DNA of 64,000 bases. Source: Piper betle. Taxonomy: Eukaryota; Streptophyta; Magnoliopsida; Piperales; Piperaceae. Every line of letters starts with the position of its first letter. Within the stretch, counting starts at the first letter, position 1. The translations under genes and the position numbers were made by a program. Where the stretch lies: NCBI GenBank assembly GCA_033002965.1, contig JAURVB010013536.1, positions 1 through 64,000 on the forward strand, written 5' to 3'. Shown piece by piece: positions 14,341 to 24,882 of the stretch. The notes beneath the pieces are model-generated. The model was not told where the DNA came from, made no database searches, and saw only the letters and a list, made by a program, of their open reading frames with translations.

Positions 14341-14956
14341 TAGGGGTGCTAATTGAGCGAGCGAGCCGAGCTCAACATGTGTTCGAGCTCGGCTCGAATA
14401 GTTCGAAACTCGTTCGAACTCGACTCGAGATCGAACGAGTTCGACTCGAATATCTTTTATGTGTTCGAGTTCGACTCGAGCTCGAATATACTTCACTACT
14501 TAATTTTTATCGCAATTTTTATCGCCAGTTCGTTCGTTAGCTCGAAACCAGCTCGATTAAAAGTCAAAAGTACTTCACTTAAAAAAATGAGGCCAATGTG
14601 GTTTGAACCTACAACCTTGAAGTCATCAAGGTAAATACTTACCATCTCAACTATCTTGCTTATTTGTTATTATATTGTATATTATATATATATATATATA
14701 ATATAATATAATATAATATAATATAAGACTATATTATTATATTATTTTATCGAGTCGAGTTTGAGTCGAGCTACGAGTCGAGTTCGAGTCAATTTCGAGT
14801 TATAACCGAGTCGAGTCGAGTCGAACACGACCTTGCTCAAGCTCGGCTCGTAAGATTCGAGTTCGAGTCGAGCATTTAAATGTCGAGTTTCAAGTCGAGT
14901 CAAGCCGAGCCAAACGCTAAATACTCACGAGCTGGCTCGCTCAATTAGCAACCCTA
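14341..14956 (-). mobile_element. hAT-type MITE, TCGAG-rich, with perfect 8-bp target duplication
   Basis: This 616-bp element has imperfect terminal inverted repeats: it starts TAGGGGTGCTAATTGAGCG and ends with the near-complement ending AGCAACCCTA. It is flanked by the identical 8-mer ATTGCATG at 14333-14340 and 14957-14964. The 8-bp duplication and the TAGGG/CCCTA ends are hallmarks of hAT transposons. Both arms are dense in TCGAG/CTCGA words, so the element can fold on itself. The centre has a (TA)n tract (about 14681-14725) and, on the minus strand, a tRNA-like A box (14641-14653) and B box (14600-14609). Strand is set by that internal motif. No transposase is present, so it is non-autonomous. 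Confidence 0.88.
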
Positions 14957-14964
14957 ATTGCATG

Positions 14965-16830
14965 TCACACGGATAAACAACTATTTTCTATAACCATATA
15001 AAACCTTTGCCGTCTCGTTCCTCTAACTTTATGATGTATATATCCTTGATCATGACCGTTCAGTCGTGGGGCATAAATAATATTTTAAAAGTTAGAATTG
15101 AATGCACGTCATACATCTTATCAAACTTTCCAACCCGTAAAATTCATTTATCAAAGCCTAACCAGTACTGCCGAAGGAAATAAGAGGGTTAAAAGTATGC
15201 CCGGCAGTAAGAATCGAACTGACGACCTCCTAAAAAATGCGTATTTAACAAATGGGTTAATCTGGAGGCCAACCATTTAAGCATTTACCAAAACGAAAAA
15301 CCAGTAGTGTGTTTGATTGCTGTAAAAAATTTTCCACCAAAGCTTTTTTAATAAGTAGAGTTAAAACAACACAACCAAACACCATAAATATTTATTTTAT
15401 ATATCTCCGTAACAAATCACAATAAACAACCCTACTCAGTGAGATTACTCGGAAATTTGCACAAATTATAAGTTATTATATGAGGCCTTAAAAGCTATAC
15501 GTGTTAACATGATCACCGTAGGAAGATGGTGACATTATATGGACACAATGGAAATGAAAGTATTCAAGGCATCAAAAGAAAAAAGAAGAAAAGAACCGTT
15601 CAATGTTTACTTCAATCATATCATATCACCAGCATAAGAAAATTCCCCACATTTAATTTGATATATAACGCATATAAAATACTTGGCTTTGAAAGAGAGG
15701 AAGCAAAATCAAACAAACGGCTAGAAAATGCTAAAGCAATCTTCAAATCCTTTAATTAAGGAACCAAGCTTGAGTTCAAACGGTAACATTTGACGTCACT
15801 CTTGGAATATTAGATTTATTCTTTAATCCAAAACCCGCGTGTACTCCACTTTCTTCTCCAATTCCGGGCAAAGTACGTGGTCATGTGAGACTCTGTCATA
15901 TGCAAACAACAACATTTTATATATATATATATATTCTGCATGGTTTTGATATTACAGATTAGCTGTTTTGGTTGACAAGATTTATAATTAACTAATTACA
16001 TAATGTTTGGAAAAAATAAACAATTCATTAATTATAGTCCGAGTTAGGTTTGACTTGTATTTTGTTTGAGCATAACGTCGTTATAATGCTATTAGATTGG
16101 CAGAGAAGTGACCCAATGAGTTACAAGTCCATCTTAATGAAATCAAAGAAAAGATTATAGTATGAACCTGGTTCTTTAAATATGTATAAGTTCATTCCCA
16201 TATGATCTATTCTATTCGAGACAAATAAATTTTCTATAACCCATTCTTAGCTGGTTCAAATCTATTATTTTTTTTGTCAACAAATCATAGCATTTACTTA
16301 ACTTTTTTTTTGTGAAGATCTTTCTCCATCATATCTGATTATTATATCCATGAATACCTTTTAAATAATTTCATTCTATTACAAAAAAATCTTCTTAAAA
16401 CACTTAAATAATCCCCAAAAATTAAAAACACACCAGGCAACTTATTTTATCGCCACGAAAAAATCATTTTAAATCTACTAAAATACGCCAACTTTGAAAT
16501 TTTCAACTAATTTTCAAAACTTCTTATCAACAACTTCCTTAAAATAAGGACACCCAAAAACTAAGTAATAGATATATTAATTTACATCCTGTAGTTGGGC
16601 AGCTCCTAATCCCAATTACAACAGTCTCCTAATCCAAATCTTTTCTCTTAACTAATGATTTCCTATAATCCCTAGAGGTCATTGTGAACATTTAGACTAA
16701 AATATATAGTGATTATTTAATTTTAAAATGTATTATGATTATTTAACCTAGTTAAGATTAATAATAATAAGTATAAGATTAGAAACATTATTAAGGTCAT
16801 TTCTAATTAACCATTTTTCCACTGCTTCTC
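14965..16830. other. AT-rich spacer upstream of the GH3 gene
   Basis: No gene is visible apart from a possible tRNA-derived remnant near 15.2 kb. The sequence holds A/T runs and a short (AT)n tract at about 15917-15934. The last few hundred bases should contain the distal promoter of the downstream glucan hydrolase. Confidence 0.5.
15206..15283 (-). repeat. tRNA-like pol III promoter remnant (possible SINE fragment)
   Basis: On the minus strand an A-box-like word TGCTTAAATGG (15273-15283) is followed about 50 bases later by the B-box-like AGTTCGATTC (15211-15220) and then GCCGGGCA. The arrangement resembles a tRNA-derived SINE head or a decayed tRNA. There is no full cloverleaf and no recognisable tail, so this is tentative. 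Confidence 0.35.
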
Positions 16831-16832
16831 CT

Positions 16833-16839
16833 TTATAAA
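16833..16839 (+). promoter_or_regulatory. Probable TATA box of the GH3 gene
   Basis: TTATAAA lies just upstream of a pyrimidine-rich leader (16843-16930) and about 55 bases before the likely 5'UTR donor at 16893. This puts transcription start near 16865. Confidence 0.55.
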
Positions 16840-16892
16840 GCTTCTTTCTTTCCTCCTCCTACTCCCCACGCCAAGCTTTCTTCTTCATCTCT

Positions 16893-17836
16893 GTAAGCAA
16901 CTCCTTTCTCTTCTTCTTCTACATTCTATATTCTGTGGAAATATAGTGTGCCGTAAGCACTCTTTGTGTAGTGTTTTCTGTTTCTTACTCTGTTTTGGCA
17001 TCTGCGTGTGGTGGGTTTGTGCTCTTTGATGGGCATTTTTTGTGTGGTTTTCAGTCTGTCCTCAGCTTCTGGGTGTGATGGGTCTTCGCATGTATGGGCA
17101 TTGTTTGTGTTGGCTTCTACTCTCTTCTGGCATCTGGATGTGGTGGATTTGTGCTCTTTGATGGGCATTGTTTGTGTTGTTTTTACTCTCTTCTAGCTTC
17201 TGGGTGGGGTGGGCCCTTGCTTTTTTTGAAGGTGTTCTTGATGGATTTCTAGTTGTTGGTCCATCTTGTGTGTTGCGTTGCTTGTTATTCATGTTGGTGA
17301 TTGTCTGAGTTGGTTTTCTGACAATTTCAACGTTTACGGAAAAGATGTCTTCTTTGTTGTGGCTTTTGATTAATTCTTTTCCAGGGAAGTACTGTGTTTG
17401 TGATGGATGCAATATGTTTCTTCTTATTCCTTTTTGACCTGACGTGGTTTTGTTTTTTTGGTTTGAAGTATAAATGCAGTATGTTATAGGCTGTGTTGTG
17501 CATAGTGTGAGAAGATCCCATCTTTCTAGTCGGTCATAATTCGAGCATTTGGTTAGAATTGATTACACCGCCGAATGCAACCATTTTCATCATTTTCTTG
17601 GTTTTTTTCTCTTGGCGGGGTAGGGGACATTTTAAAGTTTTTAATATCATGTACTGTATGATTGTGGTGTAGTTACTGCTTGTCTTTAATGTCAAAAGAT
17701 TGACTGCTCATATTAGATCTGAGTTGTGAGTTGGTCTTGAATGATCTCTGCTCGTCATTTTATCAGCTGAGTGCTTTCAATAGCTGTAACAGCAGAACTG
17801 ATTAGTTTTCGTTTTCTGTGTTTTTTAAACTGGCAG
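16893..17836 (+). other. 5'UTR intron of the GH3 gene
   Basis: A donor (TCTCT/GTAAGC, 16893) and an acceptor (TGGCAG, ending 17836) delimit a T/G-rich intron of about 944 bases, leaving the ATG 37 bases into the next exon. Long leader introns often boost expression in plants. The assignment rests on splice signals and base composition only. Sequence outside the tandem repeat in it has no assignable feature. Confidence 0.5.
16972..17215 (+). repeat. Imperfect 66-bp tandem repeat, about 3.5 units
   Basis: Each unit contains an ACTCT(C)TTCTGG-like start, a CTGGGTGTGGTGGGTTTG-like middle and a GATGGGCATT core. The core recurs with spacings of 65 and 67 bases (about 17031, 17096, 17163). The array sits inside the 5'UTR intron of the GH3 gene. 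Small ORFs across it are by-products of the repetition. Confidence 0.7.
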
Positions 17837-17873
17837 TTATTAGTACGGATAAGTCCCCAGAGGTTGGATCCAA

Positions 17874-20800
17874 ATGGGGACTCCAAAAGCGTTTTTGCTG
17901 GGATTGTTGCTGCTAGTTCTTTGGGCATCATTTGGGGAAGCAGCATCTTTGAAGTACAAAGATCCCAAGCAACCTATTGGTGTTAGGATTAGAGATCTGG
18001 TGAAGAGAATGACCCTCGCAGAGAAGATTGGTCAGATGACCCAACTGGATAGAACTGTTGCCACCCCTCAAATTATGAAAGATTATTTCATTGGTAGTCA
18101 TTGTGTGCTGCGTCAGTTTATTTTATTCTTTTTACTCCTATATAAGCTCTGTCAACTAATTTTTTTGCTAATGGATAACAAACAACTGCAGGAAGTTTGC
18201 TTAGTGGTGGAGGGAGTGTGCCTGCTCCTCAGGCTTCTCCAGAGACTTGGATTAAAATGGTCAATGACTTTCAGAAGGGCTCTCTTTCAACCCGTCTTGG
18301 TATTCCTATGATTTATGGGATTGATGCTGTTCATGGGCATAATAATGTCTACAAAGCAACCATTTTCCCTCATAATGTGGGACTTGGAGCTACTAGGTAA
18401 CAATGTTTCTGTTAGCATTACTTAGTGACATGTAGAAATTTCTTTTGTGGGCAATGGTGATACTCATTTGTATTAATTGTGTCATTGTAAAAGGGACCCT
18501 GAGCTCGTCAAGAAGATTGGTGAAGCTACTGCTCTAGAAGTCAGAGCTACTGGCATCCCTTATGTTTTTGCTCCATGTATTGCGGTATAAATTCAACATG
18601 AAATTTCTTTTGTCTGAATGTTTTTAATTAGCTTTTAGCTGTTAATTCCTTCACTGTTTCCATGCAGGTTTGCAGAGATCCTAGATGGGGTCGGTGCTAC
18701 GAAAGCTACAGTGAAGATCCAAAAGTTGTCCAAAATATGACTGCCATTATCACTGGTTTGCAGGGAGTGCCTCCTAATTCCCACAATGGCGTGCCTTATG
18801 TTGCTGGACAGTGAGTGAATATTATGATAACACTTACTTTTATGTTTTGAGCATATAACCTTCCTGTTCTTGCTGCAGAGATGTGTAATTGTTTCTGGGC
18901 TAACTTCATATTTTCTTTATTATTCAGGAAAAGTGTTGCTGCTTGTGCCAAGCATTATGTTGGTGATGGTGGAACACACAATGGCATCAATGAGAATAAT
19001 ACAATTATCAACTATCATGGACTGCTGAGCATTCATATGCCCCCGTACTTCAACTCAATCATCAGGGGAGTTTCTACAGTCATGGTTTCTTATTCAAGCT
19101 GGAATGGAGAGAAGATGCATGCTAACCGTGATCTGGTCACAGACTTCCTTAAGAACAAGCTTCGTTTCAGGGTAATGTACTCCGAATGGAATCATAATTC
19201 ATCTTGAAGTTAAGCTAATGCCTTCTAAAATCATATCAAGAATGTTTGGCACATTTTTTAGGGTTTTGTTATCTCGGATTGGCAAGGTATTGATCGAATT
19301 ACATCCCCAGCTGGAGTGAATTACTCGTTCTCTGTTCATTCTGGGATTACTGCTGGCATCGACATGGTTAGTTCCTGTTGTTTTCGTTATTTTGCTTTCA
19401 GTTAGTGCATTTCTCTGTACGTGGTATTTAGAATAAACTTGCTGCAGATTATGGTTCCATTTGATTACCCTGGCTTCATTGGTAATCTGACTGAACAAGT
19501 GAAGAACAAGATTATCCCCATGAGTCGGATTGATGATGCGGTAAAAAGAATTTTGCGTGTGAAATTTCAAATGGGGCTCTTTGAAAATCCCCTGGCAGAC
19601 ACGAGCTTAGTCAATCAGCTTGGAAAGAAGGTTCGACACAAATAAATTCAATTTAGCTAAATTTAACTTGATCACCTGTCTTTGGTCTGTGTTATTCACA
19701 TGGCCAATGCGACATACTCTGCTGCATTTTTCTTCATCTCCTCTCATTTTGTTGTTATAAACTTCCATTCTCTCGGAGTAGATTCTAATGTGTATAGAAT
19801 TTAAATCAAGTAAATTATGGGCATAGTGATTGAAGCTTGATATATTTATTTATAGGCATGTGCACAGAGAAATAACAACTTACAATTATAGTCACTAATT
19901 TCTCGGGTACTGTCTTAACTAGTTACAACCACAATTCAAATTCTTAACCACAGCCTTAAAAGTAAATTAATAAATCAAATCTACCAGCACCCTGAATGGT
20001 ATAATTTAAAGTAATTCTTATATGCAGGAGCATAGGGAATTGGCTAGGGAAGCCGTCAGGAAATCACTTGTTCTGTTGAAGAATGGGAAGAAAGGTGACA
20101 AACCATTGCTTCCTCTTCCTAAGAAGGCACCCAAGATCCTTGTTGCTGGGAGTCATGCCAACGACTTAGGGTCCCAATGTGGAGGGTGGACAATCACATG
20201 GCAGGGCCTTGAAGGAAACAACCTCACCAGTGGTATGCAACATTTTTTTTTTTCAGACAGCATTGTTCAGTCCTGCAGCATTTGTGAGTTTTTGCACTGT
20301 AGAATCTCCTATCTAGATTATTCAGGGGCCCTTTTCATGCCTCCAGTAAATATCATTTCTAACAGAACATGAGAATGTCTAAAGATTTCTGAAATTTTCT
20401 TCTGAAACAGGAACCACCATCCTCAAGGCCATCAAAGCCACTGTTGACCCTGCTACCACTGTCGTCTACAAGAAGAACCCAGATTCATCCTACGTCAAAT
20501 CTAACGACTTCTCGTATGCCATTGTGGTTGTTGGAGAGAAACCATATGCAGAGACTTTTGGAGACAACCTAAACCTTACCATCCCTGATCCTGGTTATGA
20601 CACTATCAAAAATGCTTGCCGTGATGTCAAATGTGTTGTCGTGATCATCTCCGGTCGCCCTGTTGTGATAGAACCTTATGTGTCGAAGATGGATGCCATT
20701 GTTGCTGCTTGGCTGCCAGGAACTGAAGGACAAGGTGTGGCCGATGTACTCTTTGGAGACTATGGATTCACTGGCAAGCTTTCTAGAACATGGTTCAAAT

Positions 20801-20892
20801 CTGTGGATCAGCTCCCCATGAACGTTGGCGATGCACATTATGATCCACTCTATCCATATGGGCATGGACTGTCTACACAGCCGGCTAAATGA
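17874..20892 (+). CDS. Secreted GH3 beta-D-glucan exohydrolase / beta-glucosidase
   Basis: The product is an apoplastic GH3 enzyme of the barley ExoI type, trimming glucose from wall beta-glucans and oligoglucosides with retention. Exons are 17874-18093, 18192-18396, 18494-18584, 18668-18810, 18928-19171, 19262-19366, 19448-19630, 20028-20232 and 20411-20892. The frame is open throughout and gives 625 residues, the usual length. Residues 1-23 form a signal peptide (hydrophobic [11 protein letters not shown] core). The nucleophile is Asp307 in the ISDWQG motif. The acid/base is probably Glu508 in VVVGEKPY, by analogy with barley ExoI. Other family motifs include [32 protein letters not shown] and the C-terminal YPYGHGLS. 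The start is the first ATG after a 5'UTR intron. The gene looks functional. Family assignment is secure; the preferred glucan is inference. Confidence 0.96.
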
Positions 20893-20913
20893 ATCCCATA
20901 AGACCAATCAAGA

Positions 20914-21003
20914 GCAGGTCTAATTTTTTCATGGTTAAGACCTTATTGTTCATTCAAAAGCAGGTCTAATTTTTTCATGTGAAGACCTTATTGTTCATTT
21001 TCC
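20914..21003 (+). repeat. 46-bp direct tandem duplication in the GH3 3'UTR
   Basis: Two adjacent copies begin GCAGGTCTAATTTTTTCAT at 20914 and 20960 and both run to ACCTTATTGTTCATT. They differ by a couple of bases. Confidence 0.85.
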
Positions 21004-21021
21004 TTCTCGGTTTTGGTTGTA

Positions 21022-21570
21022 AACTTCTATTTTGCACCTGCAGTGGCAAATATTGTGCCTCTTTGAATGTAAGTCCTCCATTCAGAAGTTAGAACAAGAA
21101 AATAACAAAATTTAATTGCAGGTTTAATTTTCAATTTTTTGCTTCAATCAATAAATGGAAAACTTTGAACACGACTGCAGCCAAATGCAAAAAGAGTTCA
21201 ACTTTTATGTGACAGAAGTATCAAGTCAAGTTGCAACACAACATATCCATATTTTCAAATACACAGCTCCTCTAGGTCACAAGTATGAATAACTTCTATT
21301 TTGCACCTGCAGTGGCAAATATTGTGCCTCTTTGACTGTAACTCCTCGATTTAGAAGTTAGAAAATAACAAAATGTATTGTAGGTTTAATTTTCAATTTT
21401 TTGCTTTAATTTTCAATTCTTCAATAACAAAATGTAACTTGAACAGGAGAGGACTGCAACCAAATGCAAAAAGAGTTCAATATTTATGTGACAGAAGTGT
21501 CAATCAAGTCGGGTTGTAACACAGCATATCCATATTTTCAAATACACAGCTCCTCTAATTCACAAGTATG
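21022..21570. repeat. Tandem duplication of about 270 bp between two convergent genes
   Basis: Unit 1 (21022-21290) and unit 2 (21291-21570) both begin AACTTCTATTTTGCACCTGC. They share TTTAATTTTCAATTTTTTGC, a block starting CCAAATGCAAAAAGAGTTCA, and an end at CACAAGTATG. Small indels separate them. The pair lies between the GH3 stop codon and the stop codon of the convergent Lys-rich gene, so it may duplicate polyadenylation signals for either. Confidence 0.88.
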
Positions 21571-21622
21571 CGAAATTCACACTACAAGTTTTCACGAATA
21601 CAAAGCTGACGATAGAAAGAGA

Positions 21623-22440
21623 TCAAACGACATCAGCACTACCAGCATCCTTGGAAATTTCACTCTTTGCCACCTGTGTTCCAGTGATCCTCGGATTCTC
21701 TGTTATTTTCTTCTCTTCAATCTGTTTAATCTGATTGATAATATCTTCCTTTTTCGCCAACAAGTCATTTATCTTATTATCAATTTTCTCCAACTTCTGT
21801 TTCAGCTTCCCAATGTCATAAATCTTCTCCTTCTTGTCATCCTTACACTTTGCATCCTTTTCTTTGTCTTTCTTATCTTTTTTCTCCTTCACTTTTTCTT
21901 CAACTGCACCTTCTCCATCTATTTCTATATCCCTCTTAACTACTTGCTCATCATCTTCTTCCTGTCGCTTTTTTCCTTTTTTCTCTTCTTCCCCTCCTCA
22001 TCAGTTTTATTGTCCTTGTCCTTTTTCTTCTTCTTCTCCTTATCCTTCTTCTTGTCCTTCTCTTCATCTTGAACGACATCGTCTTCCTTGTCATCCTTCT
22101 TCTCTTTCTTCTTATCTTTCTTTTTATCCTTCTTCTCATTTTCATCAGATTCAACGTCTTCGTCTTTCTTCTTCTTCTCCTTCTCCTTCGTCTTGTCCTT
22201 CTCTTCTCCATCCTTTTTCTTTTCTTTCTTCTTGTCATTTTCCTCCTCTTTTTCCTCGTTGTCCTTCTCGTCCTCCTTGGCGTGCTTCTCTTTTATGCTG
22301 TCAAGGGATTTAGTTTTCACTTCAAGTGCCATTTCTGTCTTCTGCCCCTTCCCGGTCTCAACATCTTTTTCTTTGGTCTTCATCTCAATATGTACCTCCT
22401 CCTTGTTTGCTCCATCTACCGTGAGTACTGGAGTTTCCAT
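21623..22440 (-). CDS. Lys/Glu/Asp-rich charged protein with C-terminal coiled coil, one frameshift
   Basis: I do not recognise the family. The ATG at 22438-22440 opens a short N-terminal part (METPVLTVDG...), followed by about 150 residues almost wholly of K, E and D. The C-terminal 90 residues (21623-21892) contain a likely coiled coil around KLKQKLEKIDNKINDLL and end DAGSADVV. The two parts are in different frames. The switch falls at a run of six T on the plus strand (21969-21974), and adding one base gives a continuous reading of about 272 residues. The C-terminal frame stays open across the join (KRQEEDDEQVVKRDIEIDGE), which argues against two genes. The composition suggests an intrinsically disordered protein; a nuclear role would be a guess. 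An upstream leader intron and TATA box support expression. The long Ser/Phe/Leu-rich frames on the other strand are antisense shadows. Confidence 0.75.
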
Positions 22441-23390
22441 CTATCTGCAACTGGCTGAATTGTCTGTCTCAGCAAAGCATGATGTTTGTTAATACACTTA
22501 AGATGAAAATTTTATCAAATATAAATAAATGTTTGCAACCATCACCTCGCTTTTGTATCTTCCTAAAGCTAAAAAAATCAAGAAACACGGTGACTAAGCT
22601 TATTTAAGATCAAGAGCTCTACTAGATATGCAATGTGCAAATAAGTTGCTACAAAAATAATCACATAATTTTGAGCAATTAAGCAAATGGGAGAAGGATA
22701 TAACAAAAACGTTATTCTTTTATGAGTCCAAAACACGAAATCCCTGCCAAGCAATGTGGTCGTTCCTTCCTAGTACAGATCAGAGCGAGAATGAGAGGAT
22801 TATCCAAAATATATCATCAGACAATCTGCAAGGGATTTCGATTGAACATCAAGATCATACTGAATTTTTTGTCTAAGATCTTACTCTAAATTCTTGGAGC
22901 CATCTTATTGTTATCCAGATCATGTCTGTAAATAGAATTCGGCAAGATTACAACGGACAGCTACAGGCAGAATTAGAGATATTGACACTGAAAAGCAAAA
23001 AAGCCAAACAGTCGATAATACAATAAATGATTGAGATGAAAACCAACCGATCCATACATTTCACCACCTCGTACAAGATGCGCAATGCACCAAACGGAAC
23101 TATCTGAAAGCCCAATATAGCATCAGCACCACAGATTATAGATCTAATCACGATATGTACAAGCCACAAAACTATCGACAACAAATTTTTTTTAAAGAGA
23201 AACTCAAATCCGCTCAACAGATAAAAGAACCAAAAATGAGCTAGAAACAAGAAGATTCCAACAATCAGACCTCAAAATGAGCCAAACAAATTATATGAAC
23301 AAAACCCAAAATGCCAAAAGATAGCTAGAGCATGCATGGAGGTTTAGGGAAGAGACCTGTGAGAATGGGGAGATGAGATCCTGTTATGTT
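22441..23390 (-). other. 5' leader and leader intron of the Lys-rich gene
   Basis: On the minus strand a pyrimidine-rich leader begins near 23390 and passes a likely donor (CACAG/GTCTCT, near 23357). An acceptor (GTTGCAG) falls 4 bases before the ATG. This implies one leader intron of about 900 bases. No coding exon is evident inside it. Confidence 0.45.
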
Positions 23391-23417
23391 GGGATGGATT
23401 GGTGGGCATGGCATGGC

Positions 23418-23428
23418 ATATATATATA
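23418..23428 (-). promoter_or_regulatory. TATA box of the Lys-rich gene
   Basis: The minus strand reads CCTATATATATATGCC at about 23416-23430. It lies about 30 bases upstream of the CCACCAATCC leader and next to a GC-rich stretch (23440-23590). Confidence 0.55.
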
Positions 23429-23639
23429 GGGAAGAGCAAATGCCGTGGCAGGCAAGGCGAAGGCGAAGGGCGGTGTGGCGCGAGACGTGTAGTTGGCGCG
23501 TCAAAAGTTCGACGTGGGACGTGGGACGGTGGGACCCACCACGGCCACCCGAGTCGGCACCCCCCATGCCGCCCCACCGACGTTTTAGAATTTGTTTGTA
23601 TAAATAAAAGTGGGCTTTTTTCTTCTTCGAAGCTGTAAA

Positions 23640-24150
23640 AATCTTTGTTTTATAATTTATAATTGTAGTAATAATTATAAAGCGTTTTCTAAAAAATACA
23701 GATGATTACTTAATGGTGTAAATTATAATATATAATTTTCCAGAAATTTTCTTTTTCTAGGAAGGATTATTTAGTAGAAATATTAGTTTATCTCTCCGTA
23801 AGATACTTTCAATATAAACAACTTTTATGTGGAAAGTCAATACCTTTGCCATAAATTACTATTCATAAATTCTTTAAAATTTTTATTTCTTTTTAGATTT
23901 ATATTTTTGGTAAAAAAAGTATAATTTTAAATAGTATATTGTACCAACCGATCTAACATAGTGTTGACCAATTAGTTGAAATGCTTAACTTTGAATTGTT
24001 AAATCAAATACCTCATTATCTTCTTCAAATCAAATATAGTTTTGGCTTTATATCACTTCAATTTGCACTCGATTTTTCAATGTAAAATTTTTTAAACCTT
24101 TTATTTGAAAACCAAAAATTTTAACCGGTATTTTAATAAAAATATTTTAA

Positions 24151-24184
<34 letters not shown>

Positions 24185-24364
24185 TATGTATAAATTTTAA
24201 ATTCGATTGACCTAGTTCGGCTTAGTTCAAGTTTATATATCCCTATACATTTGGTATGGTAAGCATTACGATATTTAAAACTTTCAATGTGCTTTTCCTT
24301 TGAAAGGGTTGGACAACTTTTGACTAATCATAGGTATACACCTCACATCCAACTAAAACATACT
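23640..24364. other. AT-rich spacer
   Basis: No gene is seen. The stretch has long A/T tracts and an (AAT)n-like microsatellite at about 24157-24187. Confidence 0.5.
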
Positions 24365-24369
24365 ATAAT

Positions 24370-24877
24370 TGTTGGGCCCTTAAAAGGGATTTATAATAAC
24401 TAAAGAAAACTCGCAATAAGTGTTAAAAGTTTCTCTTAATCTAAAAACTAGATTAAAGAATAAGGTATTTTTGTAATCTTATATACAAATGAACAACATT
24501 ATTCACGACCGATGGAAGATAAACTCAGCAATCTCCCCTTCACACATTGGACGACCCGCAAAACTATCATAGTTTGGTAATCTCCCCTTTATAAGACAAA
24601 ACCTATATATCATCTTTTGATAAACTCCCTTTAAATCTGAACCAATGAAGGAAACTTCTATAATCGACGTAGACAAACACCATGACTAACTAACTTCTGA
24701 TATCACTGTTGGAGCTATTTGGGCCTTCAAAGGGATTTTAAAATAATTAAAGGAAACTTGCAACTAGTGTCACATGACTCTCTTAATCTAAAAGCTAGCT
24801 CAAGGAATAAAATTTTCTCATTAGCCTATATACAAGTCACTAACATCATCCACAACTATTATAGGATAAACCCAACA
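24370..24877 (-). mobile_element. TRIM: miniature LTR retroelement, complete, with 5-bp target duplication
   Basis: Two direct repeats (24370-24530, 161 bp; 24707-24877, 171 bp) both begin TGTTGG and end in CA, and they share blocks such as CTCTTAATCTAAAA. The 176-bp interior has, on the minus strand, TGATATCAGAAG next to the right repeat, matching the usual initiator-tRNA-Met primer site TGGTATCAGAGC with three differences. It also has a purine tract, GAAGGGGAGAT, just before the left repeat. The element is flanked by ATAAT at 24365-24369 and 24878-24882. These are all the parts of a terminal-repeat retrotransposon in miniature, without coding capacity. Divergence between the repeats implies an old insertion. 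Confidence 0.88.
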
Positions 24878-24882
24878 ATAAT

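Noticed and set aside
16926..17412. Small frames on both strands in the 17-kb region
   Set aside because: They follow the 66-bp tandem repeat in the leader intron of the GH3 gene and show no protein similarity.
21464..22492. Long plus-strand frames rich in Ser, Phe and Leu (up to 202 codons)
   Set aside because: They are antisense reflections of AAG/GAA/GAT codons in the Lys/Glu/Asp-rich minus-strand gene.
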